Part shown: positions 1 through 6,170 of the stretch, one piece after another | Numbering within the stretch: position 1 is the first letter of the stretch | Layout of the letters: each line of letters begins with the position of its first letter | From: Clostridia bacterium | Lineage (GTDB): Bacteria; Bacillota; Clostridia; Oscillospirales; CAG-272 | Length of the DNA stretch: 14,735 nucleotides | Assembly: GCA_900769475.1 (NCBI GenBank) | Contig: CAAGGQ010000070.1 | Span: forward strand, 1 to 14,735 | Direction: 5' to 3' | The notes under the pieces: generated by a model | The model's database searches: none | The model's input: only the letters and a program-made list of their open reading frames with translations | What the model was told of the DNA's origin: nothing | Made by a program: the position numbers and the translations under genes

Positions 1-576
1 CCCATGATCCACGCCATTCCCCATTGGAACCTCCGTGGCAGAGAGGGCGAGATCATTGACGTTTGGGCCTACACCAACCAGCCTGCAGCCGAGCTCTTCC
101 TCAATGGCAATAGCCTTGGAAAGTGCGAGATCGAAAAGTGGGGACATGCCGAGTGGAAGGTTCCCTTCGAGGCCGGAGAACTGAAGGTGGTTGCCTACGA
201 TGCCGAGGGCAGAATCGTTGCAGAGGACGTAAAGAAGACCTCGGGAGCCCCCGTGGCACTGAAGCTTCGCTTGGATACCCCCGAATTGCAGAAGGGCGAC
301 CTGGCCGTGGTGACCTGCACCGTGGTAGATGCCGAGGGCAACGAGGTTCCCGACGCATGCCCCACGGTAAGCTTCATGGGCGGCGGTGCGGCCAAGATCT
401 ACTCTACGGGCAGTAGCGTAGCCGACCACAAGACCATCTTCTCCCCCGACCGTAAGATGCACATGGGAAGCATCACGGTGGGCGTAAAGATCCGGGACGT
501 TGGCATCTGTCGTGTTTACGCCACCGCCGAGGGTCTGACCACCGCTTCCCTCACCTTCGAGGTTCCCGAAGCGTAA
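1..576 (+). CDS. Glycoside hydrolase family 2 protein (beta-galactosidase-like), C-terminal part
   Basis: This is the 3' end of a gene whose frame is open to the left window edge, so the catalytic domain lies outside; the first ATG at position 4 is internal. The visible 191 residues match the tail of GH2 enzymes. The first ~60 residues (HWNLRGREG, then IIDVWAYTN and AELFLNGNSLGK) resemble the DUF4982-type beta-sandwich after the TIM barrel. Residues ~70-188 (VVDAEGNEVPDA, then DHKTIFSPDRKMHMG) resemble the GH2 C-terminal domain 5. Such enzymes remove terminal beta-galactosyl or beta-glucuronyl units from plant or host glycans; the substrate cannot be read from this part. It is the only gene supported on the plus strand and faces the nuclease gene tail to tail across a shared terminator. 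The family call is firm; the exact activity is unknown. Confidence 0.88.
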   Translation, partial: PMIHAIPHWNLRGREGEIIDVWAYTNQPAAELFLNGNSLGKCEIEKWGHAEWKVPFEAGELKVVAYDAEGRIVAEDVKKTSGAPVALKLRLDTPELQKGDLAVVTCTVVDAEGNEVPDACPTVSFMGGGAAKIYSTGSSVADHKTIFSPDRKMHMGSITVGVKIRDVGICRVYATAEGLTTASLTFEVPEA

Positions 577-595
577 GACCTTACAAATCGCATAG

Positions 596-637
596 AAAAA
601 GCCCCCTGTGCTCGGAGCTCCGAGCACAGGGGGCTTT
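596..637. terminator. Bidirectional intrinsic terminator
   Basis: A perfect 15-bp stem (601-615 with 620-634, loop AGCT) starts GCCCCCTGTG. It is preceded by AAAAA and followed by TTT, so each strand reads stem then U-run; the minus-strand U-run is longer. It lies 20 bp past the glycosidase stop and just past the nuclease stop, so it serves both converging genes. Confidence 0.9.
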
Positions 638-648
638 GGGATTTCCTT

Positions 649-1584
649 TTACGGCTTACATCTGCCACAGGCGGCGTAGCCGTCGGCAATGAGGTCCTCG
701 CGGCTGCCTTCATAGGTAGCCTTGTTCGCCTCGCTCATGTCGGTCACCGACGAGCAGTTGGGATAATGGAATTTCTTGGTGTTGGTATTCAGTATATAGG
801 TCCGCACCTCTCCGGCCGCGGGGGTAGTCACGGCACCCGCTCCCTGCGTCAGGTGGCTCTTGCCCGTGGCGTAATCAATGGTGATGCCGGGCTGCACGTT
901 GTAAACAAAGACGTTAAAGCAAACGCCCTCGCCGTTGTCCTCCACCGACCATGCCTCCATCTGCACACCACGTGCCACCAGCTCCTCCCCCACAAACACG
1001 GGAGTCACGCGGAAGAGCACGTGGTTCTTGGTTTCCTTGACGTAGTCGGCCACCAGATTCTCAAAGGGGAGCATACCGTCCACGTTCATGTAGCGGGTCC
1101 CCGTGATCAGATTCTTCTCGTTGGCATTCTCGCCACTCAGCTGGAAGCCGATGAGATGGCAACGGTTGTACAGATAGTTGCCCTCCACAATGTCGTATTT
1201 CACCGATTGCCAGCCCGAGGGCTTGACCGAGCTGATGCTTTCCCGATCCTCGGTGGGCATCAGGTCGATGCCCACGCAGGCCGTGGCAACGCCACACCGC
1301 CCCAGAGCATCCAGGTCGCTGTAAAATTCGTAGGAGGTGACCGTGTGATCCTCTTTGGAGAATTGAGGAACATTTCCGTTCAGGGCAACGAAGGGACTGC
1401 CCGTGTATTCGGGAATCAACGTCAGATCTTCGATGGAACCCGATCCGAGGATCTCTTCCTCCTTGAGATCGATTCCATGGGTGGTAACCGCAGGCGAAAG
1501 CAGATCAGCAGGCAGGCAGGAGACCAGCAGACATTGCAGGGTCAACAGCAGAGCCAGAAGGCGCAGGCAAGCGTGTTTTTTCAT
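649..1584 (-). CDS. Secreted DNA/RNA non-specific endonuclease (NUC family), lipoprotein
   Basis: This 311-residue protein resembles clostridial and streptococcal surface nucleases (EndA / DNA-entry nuclease type), which cut extracellular nucleic acid. A hydrophobic signal peptide ends in a lipobox (LLVSC, Cys23), so it is probably anchored to the outer membrane face. The core (~85-235) carries LMPTEDRESI, KPSGWQSVKYD, the catalytic motif LYNRCHLIG with His143, then GTRYMN and NVQPGITIDYATG. The motif reads NRCH rather than the classical DRGH. A C-terminal module (~263-311) has His273, Cys277 and Cys306-x2-Cys309, like the small metal-binding tail seen on some secreted nucleases. I start at 1584 rather than the ATG at 1593: GAGG abuts the earlier ATG but sits ~10 nt before this one, which also forms an ATGA overlap with the upstream gene and so suggests translational coupling. 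Family is confident; biological role (nutrient scavenging or DNA uptake) is inference. Confidence 0.87.
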   Translation of the reverse strand: MKKHACLRLLALLLTLQCLLVSCLPADLLSPAVTTHGIDLKEEEILGSGSIEDLTLIPEYTGSPFVALNGNVPQFSKEDHTVTSYEFYSDLDALGRCGVATACVGIDLMPTEDRESISSVKPSGWQSVKYDIVEGNYLYNRCHLIGFQLSGENANEKNLITGTRYMNVDGMLPFENLVADYVKETKNHVLFRVTPVFVGEELVARGVQMEAWSVEDNGEGVCFNVFVYNVQPGITIDYATGKSHLTQGAGAVTTPAAGEVRTYILNTNTKKFHYPNCSSVTDMSEANKATYEGSREDLIADGYAACGRCKP

Positions 1585-1985
1585 TTTTTCCATACCTCTT
1601 TCGTAATTTTTTCATGAGAGGAGCCAACGAACTCGGTGCTCTCGGCAAGGGTGAAGCCTTCAAGGCTCATGGTAAACCAAAGATCGGAGGGATAGTGACG
1701 GTTCCAATGATAGAGGATCAGCTCCTCCACCCGGTCCTCGGCCTCCTTGGCCAAAGGCCCCTCCAGGAAGCAGAAATCCTCCTTCCCGGCCGCGGCCACG
1801 GGATCCTTCACCTCTTGACAGGAAATTCCCGCATCCCGAAGCAGGGCCACCGAATACGGCAGTACGTAGAGCGATTTTCCCGCGGTCATTGCCTTCAGAT
1901 CCTCCAGCAGAACGCGGTCCCGACTCTGCCGCCGACGGTTGAACATCATTCCCTTTTTCTCATCCAAACAAAGGATCAGCCGCAT
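1581..1985 (-). CDS. Conserved clostridial protein of unknown function
   Basis: A 134-residue cytoplasmic protein with no signal or membrane segment. It opens MRLILCLDEKKGMMFNRRRQ, continues with SRDRVLLEDL, and ends with YHWNRHYPSDLWF and TEFVGSSHEKITKEVW. I recall this pattern from short conserved clostridial proteins, some of which carry a doubtful ribonuclease Z label; no metallo-beta-lactamase HxHxDH motif is present, so I do not adopt it. The start at 1985 has AGAGGAGG at 1993-2000 with a 7-nt gap, better than the in-frame upstream codon at 2006. Its stop overlaps the nuclease start (ATGA), so the two are made together; a link to nuclease secretion or control is only inference. Confidence 0.8.
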   Translation of the reverse strand: MRLILCLDEKKGMMFNRRRQSRDRVLLEDLKAMTAGKSLYVLPYSVALLRDAGISCQEVKDPVAAAGKEDFCFLEGPLAKEAEDRVEELILYHWNRHYPSDLWFTMSLEGFTLAESTEFVGSSHEKITKEVWKK

Positions 1986-2017
1986 GGCACGTCCTCCTCT
2001 TTCCATTTTCTATCCCC

Positions 2018-2046
2018 ATTATAACACAAATCCGCGGCTCCTGCAA
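2018..2046 (-). promoter_or_regulatory. Sigma-A-like promoter of the 1985-649 bicistron
   Basis: On the minus strand TTGCAG (2046-2041) and a perfect TATAAT (2023-2018) are 17 bp apart, about 32 bp before the start codon at 1985. The -35 hexamer coincides with the loop of the upstream terminator hairpin. The -10 is consensus; the -35 is weak (3 of 6). Confidence 0.6.
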
Positions 2047-2055
2047 GAGCCGCGG
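2024..2055 (-). terminator. Terminator after the two-component/exported-protein unit
   Basis: A perfect 9-bp GC-rich stem CCGCGGCTC/GAGCCGCGG (2032-2040 with 2047-2055) has a 6-nt loop. On the minus strand it is followed by ATTTGTGTT, a modest U-rich tail. It sits ~48 bp past the stop at 2103. The tail is weaker than ideal, so some read-through is possible. Confidence 0.65.
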
Positions 2056-2085
2056 AAAAATATTTTACGAAGGAGCCGAGGGGGG
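2054..2085. repeat. Dispersed direct repeat, copy 1
   Basis: This ~32-bp stretch starts GGAAAAATATTTTAC and ends AAGGAGCCGAGGGGGG. It recurs in the same orientation at 5599-5628 with one substitution, one missing A and one missing terminal G. It lies between the stop of the exported-protein gene and its terminator. Neither copy is coding. Confidence 0.75.
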
Positions 2086-2102
2086 ATGCGGGTGTCGGTG
2101 CT

Positions 2103-3377
2103 CTACGTTCCGTCCCCAAGAGCCTCCCTCAAAAGTGCGTTGATATACGCCGCGATTTCCTGACTTCCTGCCAGGCAAAGCGGCTCAAAAGTGCTCTCCC
2201 CGGGATTGAGCTGCCATTGGTCCAAATCCCCGTCGGGCTGATATCGGAAGCAGGAGCATCCCGAAAGAGAATCAAAACCGTTCAGATAAACAACCGCGCG
2301 ATAGCTTGACGTGCTTTGGTCCCGGATCGGAGAAACGAACCCAACGCTGTTTTTCAGTTCTTTCCAAAGAATTCGGAGTTCTTCGATCCTTTGGGGATCG
2401 TTTGCGCTGTCCAGCCGTAATCTTGCAATACAGCTTTGCGTAGCCGTTTCCCAAAGCTCGATCACCACCACGTGTTCTTCCCTTTGATCGTACTTATCAA
2501 TGCTTGTAAAGGGCTCCAGCATCTCCTTGGGATAGAGAGGCATCCAGCGCTCCCGATCCACCAGAGAGAGATCGTCTACGTAATAGACCCCCTCTTGATA
2601 AAAGACCAGCGCCCCAAAATCAAAGGTCTTCAGCTCCTCCTCCATCTGAATGATATTCTTGGTGGTAAGATAGCCGTTTCCAAGAAAATAGCGAACAATG
2701 GAATGGCGGTTCAGATCCAGCGTGGCCTGATCGGCAGGATCACTCCGATCGATGTACGCTACCATTTCCTCACTCTTTCCACTGAGCTTTTCCCGTGTAA
2801 CGCCCGAGTTCAGAGCCTCGATGCGATAGAGCATGGCCTCATACAGATCGCGGCGCAGATCAAAGGAAGCATTGAGATCCTTCTCCTGCAGTCCACCAAA
2901 AGCCTCCTCGTATTCCTTGGAGAAGTAAAAGGAGCTTCCGCGGAAGACGTGCTCCTCTCCATCCAACGCATGGATTCGAATCTCGTCACAGCTTCGGAAC
3001 AGACGGACGGTATCGTTCAGTAAATACAAAGCCTCTTCCCCGGTAAGATACATCCATTCCCCCACGGCGCGGCGTGCCTGAAGCTCGGCAATCTGTTCGC
3101 TGGAATAGAGAGTTACCGTTTTATTCCCGTTTTCTTCGAGAGTGATATGCGTATACGTGCCGAACTTTTCGTTGAGGCGATCCTTGGAGGTCGGTGCGGT
3201 TCCATCGTTCACCGCTCCGCTGTCGAACTGCTCCGGTGCGGGGGCCAGGACGGTATTCCCAATCTCCAGCGGCTCCCCGGGGGACGCGAAGATGTGGAAC
3301 ATTCCCACCGACAGCAGGCAAAGCGCAACGGCGCAGGCCAGCAGGGGCTTGAACCAAAAGACATTTTTTGCTTTCAT
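2103..3377 (-). CDS. Exported protein of unknown function next to the two-component system
   Basis: 424 residues that I do not recognise. Residues ~8-31 form a hydrophobic segment with a possible signal-peptidase site after IFA (residue 31); it could instead be an uncleaved anchor, and no lipobox is visible. The rest looks soluble and acidic, with stretches such as TLYSSEQIAELQ and LTGEEALYLLNDTV and a pair of nearby cysteines in GCSCFRY. The start has AAGGAGA with a ~7-nt gap. It lies 123 bp after the kinase stop on the same strand, and a palindrome carrying a motif shared with the response-regulator promoter lies in that gap. It may be co-transcribed with the kinase, be a regulated target, or act as a periplasmic-side partner; none of these is shown by sequence. 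Confidence 0.8.
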   Translation of the reverse strand: MKAKNVFWFKPLLACAVALCLLSVGMFHIFASPGEPLEIGNTVLAPAPEQFDSGAVNDGTAPTSKDRLNEKFGTYTHITLEENGNKTVTLYSSEQIAELQARRAVGEWMYLTGEEALYLLNDTVRLFRSCDEIRIHALDGEEHVFRGSSFYFSKEYEEAFGGLQEKDLNASFDLRRDLYEAMLYRIEALNSGVTREKLSGKSEEMVAYIDRSDPADQATLDLNRHSIVRYFLGNGYLTTKNIIQMEEELKTFDFGALVFYQEGVYYVDDLSLVDRERWMPLYPKEMLEPFTSIDKYDQREEHVVVIELWETATQSCIARLRLDSANDPQRIEELRILWKELKNSVGFVSPIRDQSTSSYRAVVYLNGFDSLSGCSCFRYQPDGDLDQWQLNPGESTFEPLCLAGSQEIAAYINALLREALGDGT

Positions 3378-3489
3378 AAAATAATCTCCTTTTTCTTATT
3401 TGCCCGCATCTCCCCGGCGCCACAGCAGACCACGGGCCATGGATAGCATACACCAAAGAAATCAGAAAAGGATCATCAAAAGATCAGGA

Positions 3490-3508
3490 ACTTGTAAAAT
3501 TTACAAGT
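3490..3508. promoter_or_regulatory. 19-bp palindrome over the kinase stop codon, candidate regulator site
   Basis: ACTTGTAAA, one central A, then TTTACAAGT make a perfect 9-bp inverted repeat that includes the kinase TAA. On the minus strand TTTACAAGTTCCT extends from it, matching TTTACAACTTCCT upstream of the response regulator at 12 of 13 positions. It lies ~115 bp before the exported-protein start, so it is placed to act as an operator. A short RNA hairpin is an alternative. Confidence 0.45.
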
Positions 3509-4865
3509 GAAAGGAAAGGGTTACGGTAGTGCCAACACCAACGGCAGAGGAAAACTCCAGGCGCGCTCCGTGGGCCGAAGCAATGAGGGCACAGAGGGCC
3601 AATCCCAACCCCGTACCTCCTTCTCTGCGACTGCGTGCCTTATCGGTGCGGTAGAAGGGCTCGGTCACGTGCGTCAACTGCTCTGCGGTCATGCCAACGC
3701 CGTTGTCCTTTACAAAAAGCACCGCGTACTCCTTCTCCCGTCGCAGACCGAGGATCACCCGTCCCCCTCCGCGGCAGGCCTTGATGGCGTTCTCGGTGAG
3801 ATTGGAGAGCAATAGCTCCAACAGCAGCTCGTCACCCGAGAGCTCCACCACGGAAGCGAGAGGAGAAAGACACAGCTCCACGCCCACTTCCTTAGCTGAG
3901 GGCCAATGCCGCTCCCTGGTGCGCTCCAACAGATCCTTGGCCAAAACGGGACGGAGCGTGATCTGATTTTCCCGCAGAAAGGCGGCATCCAACAGGGTTT
4001 CGCTGATGCTCCGCAGGCGCATGGACTCCCGCATAATGTAACGCGCCGCATCGATGCGCTCCTCCTCCTCCACGTTGGCGGTGCAAATATACTCGGCGTA
4101 CCCGTGAATCCCGGTCAAGGGAGTACGCATTTCATGGGCAAGATCGTCCAACATCCGTTGCTTTAGCTCTGCGGTCACCTTCAGCTCTTCCATTTGTTCC
4201 AGAAGTCGATCGGCCATACGGTTGAATTCCCGCGCCAGTTCCGATAGCTCGTCGTTTCCCTTTTCCTCGGCACGCACCGTATATTCGCCTCGAGAAAGCT
4301 GTACCGCAGCGTGCTTCAATCGCCTTAAAGGCGTATAAAGCTTTTGCAAGGCAAGATACAAGCACCCCGCAAAGGCAACCGAGGCCACGAGAGACACCCC
4401 TAGGAAGACCCAAAAGAGCCGCCAAAGCTCCCGATCAAGATCGCTAACGTCTTTGGCATAGGTCAAAAGGTATTTTCCGTCACACGCCGATTGGCAGATG
4501 AGAATATACCGCGTTCCCCCCACCTTCTGTTGCACCAGCAACCCCTCTGCAGGGGACACCAGCCCCTTGGGCAGACTGGAGTAGGTAACCTCCCCGCCCT
4601 TCTCAAAGGAAAGAAAAACATTTTTCCCCCGATAGAAGGTTCCATAGGTGACCTGTAATAGATAATCGTTTTCCCCTCCGGAGCCATCAAAATCCCGCTC
4701 AAAGGCACTCCGCACTGTGTATTCCTCGGAAAGGCAGACCTGTTGTACCGACGCCATGTTTTTATTGTGAGTATACACCGCCAAGGAAAAGAATCCGCCG
4801 TTTAAAAAAAGCAGAAATAGTGCCAGGGTAAGAAGGTAAGTCTTTTCAAAAAATTTCATTTTCAT
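3501..4865 (-). CDS. Sensor histidine kinase
   Basis: 454-residue membrane kinase that passes phosphate to the response regulator encoded just upstream. The order is TM1 (~9-31), an extracytoplasmic sensor loop (~32-148, no recognised fold), TM2 (~149-173), HAMP (~173-225), and a dimerisation/phosphoacceptor domain with DLAHEMRTPL (His244). The ATP-binding domain has an N box NLTENAIKA (355-363), G1 DNGVGM (387-392), F box FYR (404-406) and G2 GGTGLGLAL (416-424). All catalytic motifs are intact. The start overlaps the regulator stop by ATGA, the usual coupling for such pairs. The class resembles cell-envelope or antibiotic-responsive kinases, but the signal cannot be inferred. Confidence 0.95.
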   Translation of the reverse strand: MKMKFFEKTYLLTLALFLLFLNGGFFSLAVYTHNKNMASVQQVCLSEEYTVRSAFERDFDGSGGENDYLLQVTYGTFYRGKNVFLSFEKGGEVTYSSLPKGLVSPAEGLLVQQKVGGTRYILICQSACDGKYLLTYAKDVSDLDRELWRLFWVFLGVSLVASVAFAGCLYLALQKLYTPLRRLKHAAVQLSRGEYTVRAEEKGNDELSELAREFNRMADRLLEQMEELKVTAELKQRMLDDLAHEMRTPLTGIHGYAEYICTANVEEEERIDAARYIMRESMRLRSISETLLDAAFLRENQITLRPVLAKDLLERTRERHWPSAKEVGVELCLSPLASVVELSGDELLLELLLSNLTENAIKACRGGGRVILGLRREKEYAVLFVKDNGVGMTAEQLTHVTEPFYRTDKARSRREGGTGLGLALCALIASAHGARLEFSSAVGVGTTVTLSFHL

Positions 4866-5509
4866 AGTTCAAACCGATACCCCATTTTATAAACCGTTTT
4901 GATCCGCTCCCGCAGACCAAGCTTTTGCCGCAGCTGCTGCACGTGCACGTCTACGGTGCGCGTATCCCCAAAATAATCAAACCCCCAAACCAGCTCGATA
5001 AGCTTTTCCCGGGAAAGAGCAATATTACGGTTTTGCACCAAAACCTCCAACAGAGCAAACTCCTTGGGGGTAAGCTCCATGGGTGTTCCCGACAAGAAAA
5101 CCCGGTGGCTGTGCAGATCTAGAACCACGTCGTCAAAAGTGATCCGATGTTCCTCCCGCCTAGTGCGTCGGAGAACCACCCGTACCCGCGCTAACAGCTC
5201 CTGCATCTCAAAGGGCTTGACGATGTAATCCTCCGCCCCCAAAGAAAGCCCCCGAAGCTTATCCTCAAGGCCGGCCTTAGCGGTAACAAAGATCACAGGA
5301 ATTTCCTCCACCAGACCAATAAGGTCAAAACCCGAAAGCCCCGGAAGCATCACATCCAAAATCATCAGATCGGGGGAATACCGGGATAGTAACTCCATGG
5401 CGGAAAGGCCGTCATAAGCAGATTCACATTGATGACCCACCAGGGTCAGATTTTTGGAGATCAAATGATTGATGGGGATCTCATCCTCCACGATCAAAAT
5501 CCTTGCCAC
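4862..5509 (-). CDS. OmpR/PhoB-family response regulator
   Basis: 215 residues with the standard two-domain layout. The receiver (1-~115) has acidic Asp9/Glu10, phosphoacceptor Asp52 (MILDVMLPG), Thr76 and Lys98 (IVKPF). The winged-helix domain (~120-215) has ELTPKEFALLEVL, SREKLIELVWG and TVDVHVQQLRQKLG, ending in TVYKMGYRFEL. It starts with GTG; AAGGAGGG lies 7 nt upstream and the MARILIVEDE opening fits. It is first in the unit with the kinase. The promoter contains an 11-bp-spaced pair of TTACA elements, the arrangement OmpR-type dimers bind, so autoregulation is likely but inferred. Confidence 0.95.
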   Translation of the reverse strand: MARILIVEDEIPINHLISKNLTLVGHQCESAYDGLSAMELLSRYSPDLMILDVMLPGLSGFDLIGLVEEIPVIFVTAKAGLEDKLRGLSLGAEDYIVKPFEMQELLARVRVVLRRTRREEHRITFDDVVLDLHSHRVFLSGTPMELTPKEFALLEVLVQNRNIALSREKLIELVWGFDYFGDTRTVDVHVQQLRQKLGLRERIKTVYKMGYRFEL

Positions 5510-5541
5510 GGGAATACCCTCCTTTTCCTTTTTTCTTTTTT

Positions 5542-5573
5542 ATCATACCATGCAAATGTAAGGAAGTTGTAAA
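5542..5573 (-). promoter_or_regulatory. Response-regulator promoter with tandem TTACA sites
   Basis: On the minus strand a -10 TATGAT (5547-5542) lacks a good -35. In its place are two TTACA elements in TTTACAACTTCCTTACAT, one helical turn (11 bp) apart at 5572-5568 and 5561-5557. This is typical of promoters activated by PhoB/OmpR-type regulators. The -10 lies ~33 bp before the GTG start. Confidence 0.5.
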
Positions 5574-5598
5574 GAAACAAAGAAAAGTTTTTATGGAA

Positions 5599-5628
5599 GG
5601 AAAATATTTTACAAAGGAGCCGAGGGGG
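5599..5628. repeat. Dispersed direct repeat, copy 2
   Basis: Second copy of the element at 2054-2085, in the same orientation (starts GGAAAATATTTTAC, ends AAGGAGCCGAGGGGG). It lies just upstream of the response-regulator promoter, so the two copies bracket the regulator-kinase-exported protein block, ~3.5 kb apart. It also contains a plus-strand TTTACAA (5608-5614). Confidence 0.75.
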
Positions 5629-5642
5629 TAGAGCGGGCCACA

Positions 5643-5659
5643 ATCAACCAATGGTTGAT
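5643..5659. repeat. 17-bp palindrome
   Basis: ATCAACCA, a central A, then TGGTTGAT form a perfect 8-bp inverted repeat between the terminator at 5682-5713 and repeat copy 2. It could be an operator for a dimeric regulator or a small RNA hairpin. No U-run follows, so it is not a terminator. Confidence 0.5.
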
Positions 5660-5681
5660 AAACAGAAGCCCTCCCCAGCAC

Positions 5682-5713
5682 AAAAACGCCCGACCTCCTT
5701 GGGGAAGTCGGGC
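5682..5713 (-). terminator. Intrinsic terminator of the DUF898-like gene
   Basis: On the minus strand a 7-bp stem GCCCGAC/GTCGGGC (5713-5707 with 5694-5688) is followed by GTTTTTG. It lies ~40 bp past the gene stop and separates the gene from the two-component unit. Confidence 0.85.
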
Positions 5714-5751
5714 AAGGGATTTCGATTTTTCGGTGTGCGGTCACGCGCGGA

Positions 5752-6060
5752 TTATACGAGGGGCTCGATGTGGGTGTGCTTTGTGACCCACTGCTTCATT
5801 TTGATGGTGAGCCAGAAGGAATAAATGCCAAGGGTAATGATGGTGAGCAGGAACCACTTGATGTAGTTGCCAAACAGCTGGGCGCCGGTGCCGTCAAAGG
5901 TCAGTCGGTGACCGTCCAGCACCGTGTGCTTCACGTACCAGTTCTCCTTTAAGCAGATGGCCCAGGGCGTTCCCAGACCCAGAGTGAAGAAAACAATGAT
6001 GCCCTGCAGGATGCCAATGCCGATCATGCCAAGCAAGCCGCCTGTGAATTTCGATTCCAT
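5752..6060 (-). CDS. Small DUF898-like membrane protein
   Basis: 102 residues with hydrophobic segments at ~8-30 and ~63-85, so an integral membrane protein with two or so spans. It fits the DUF898 family by GHRLTFDGTGAQLFGNYIKW and the TLGIYSFW stretch; the family's molecular function is unknown. There is an internal duplication: TLGLGTPW...W...KHT (26-46) repeats as TLGIYSFW...W...KHT (76-96) exactly 50 residues later. I choose the start at 6060 because GGAGGA lies 7 nt before it; an in-frame ATG at 6099 has no comparable site. It is monocistronic, with its own promoter and terminator. Confidence 0.85.
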   Translation of the reverse strand: MESKFTGGLLGMIGIGILQGIIVFFTLGLGTPWAICLKENWYVKHTVLDGHRLTFDGTGAQLFGNYIKWFLLTIITLGIYSFWLTIKMKQWVTKHTHIEPLV

Positions 6061-6141
6061 AAGAAGATCCTCCGTAGAAAAGATGTACACCGCCGGCATC
6101 TGCCCACACCGAGACCGCAGACCTCCGCCGTTGCCACCTTC

Positions 6142-6170
6142 ATTCTATCATACGTCTATCGCTCTGTCAA
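6142..6170 (-). promoter_or_regulatory. Sigma-A promoter of the DUF898-like gene
   Basis: A perfect TTGACA (6170-6165) and TAGAAT (6147-6142) with a 17-bp spacer, ~82 bp before the start codon. The -35 hexamer includes the stop codon of the preceding gene (TGA, 6169-6167). This is among the best promoters in the window and implies a ~75-nt leader. Confidence 0.8.

Noticed and set aside
766..2024. Plus-strand open frames opposite the nuclease and its partner
   Set aside because: No ribosome binding site or recognisable motifs; the minus-strand genes have both.
5481..5744. 87-codon minus-strand frame upstream of the regulator
   Set aside because: It crosses a terminator, a palindrome, a repeat and the regulator promoter, and overlaps the regulator start in another frame.
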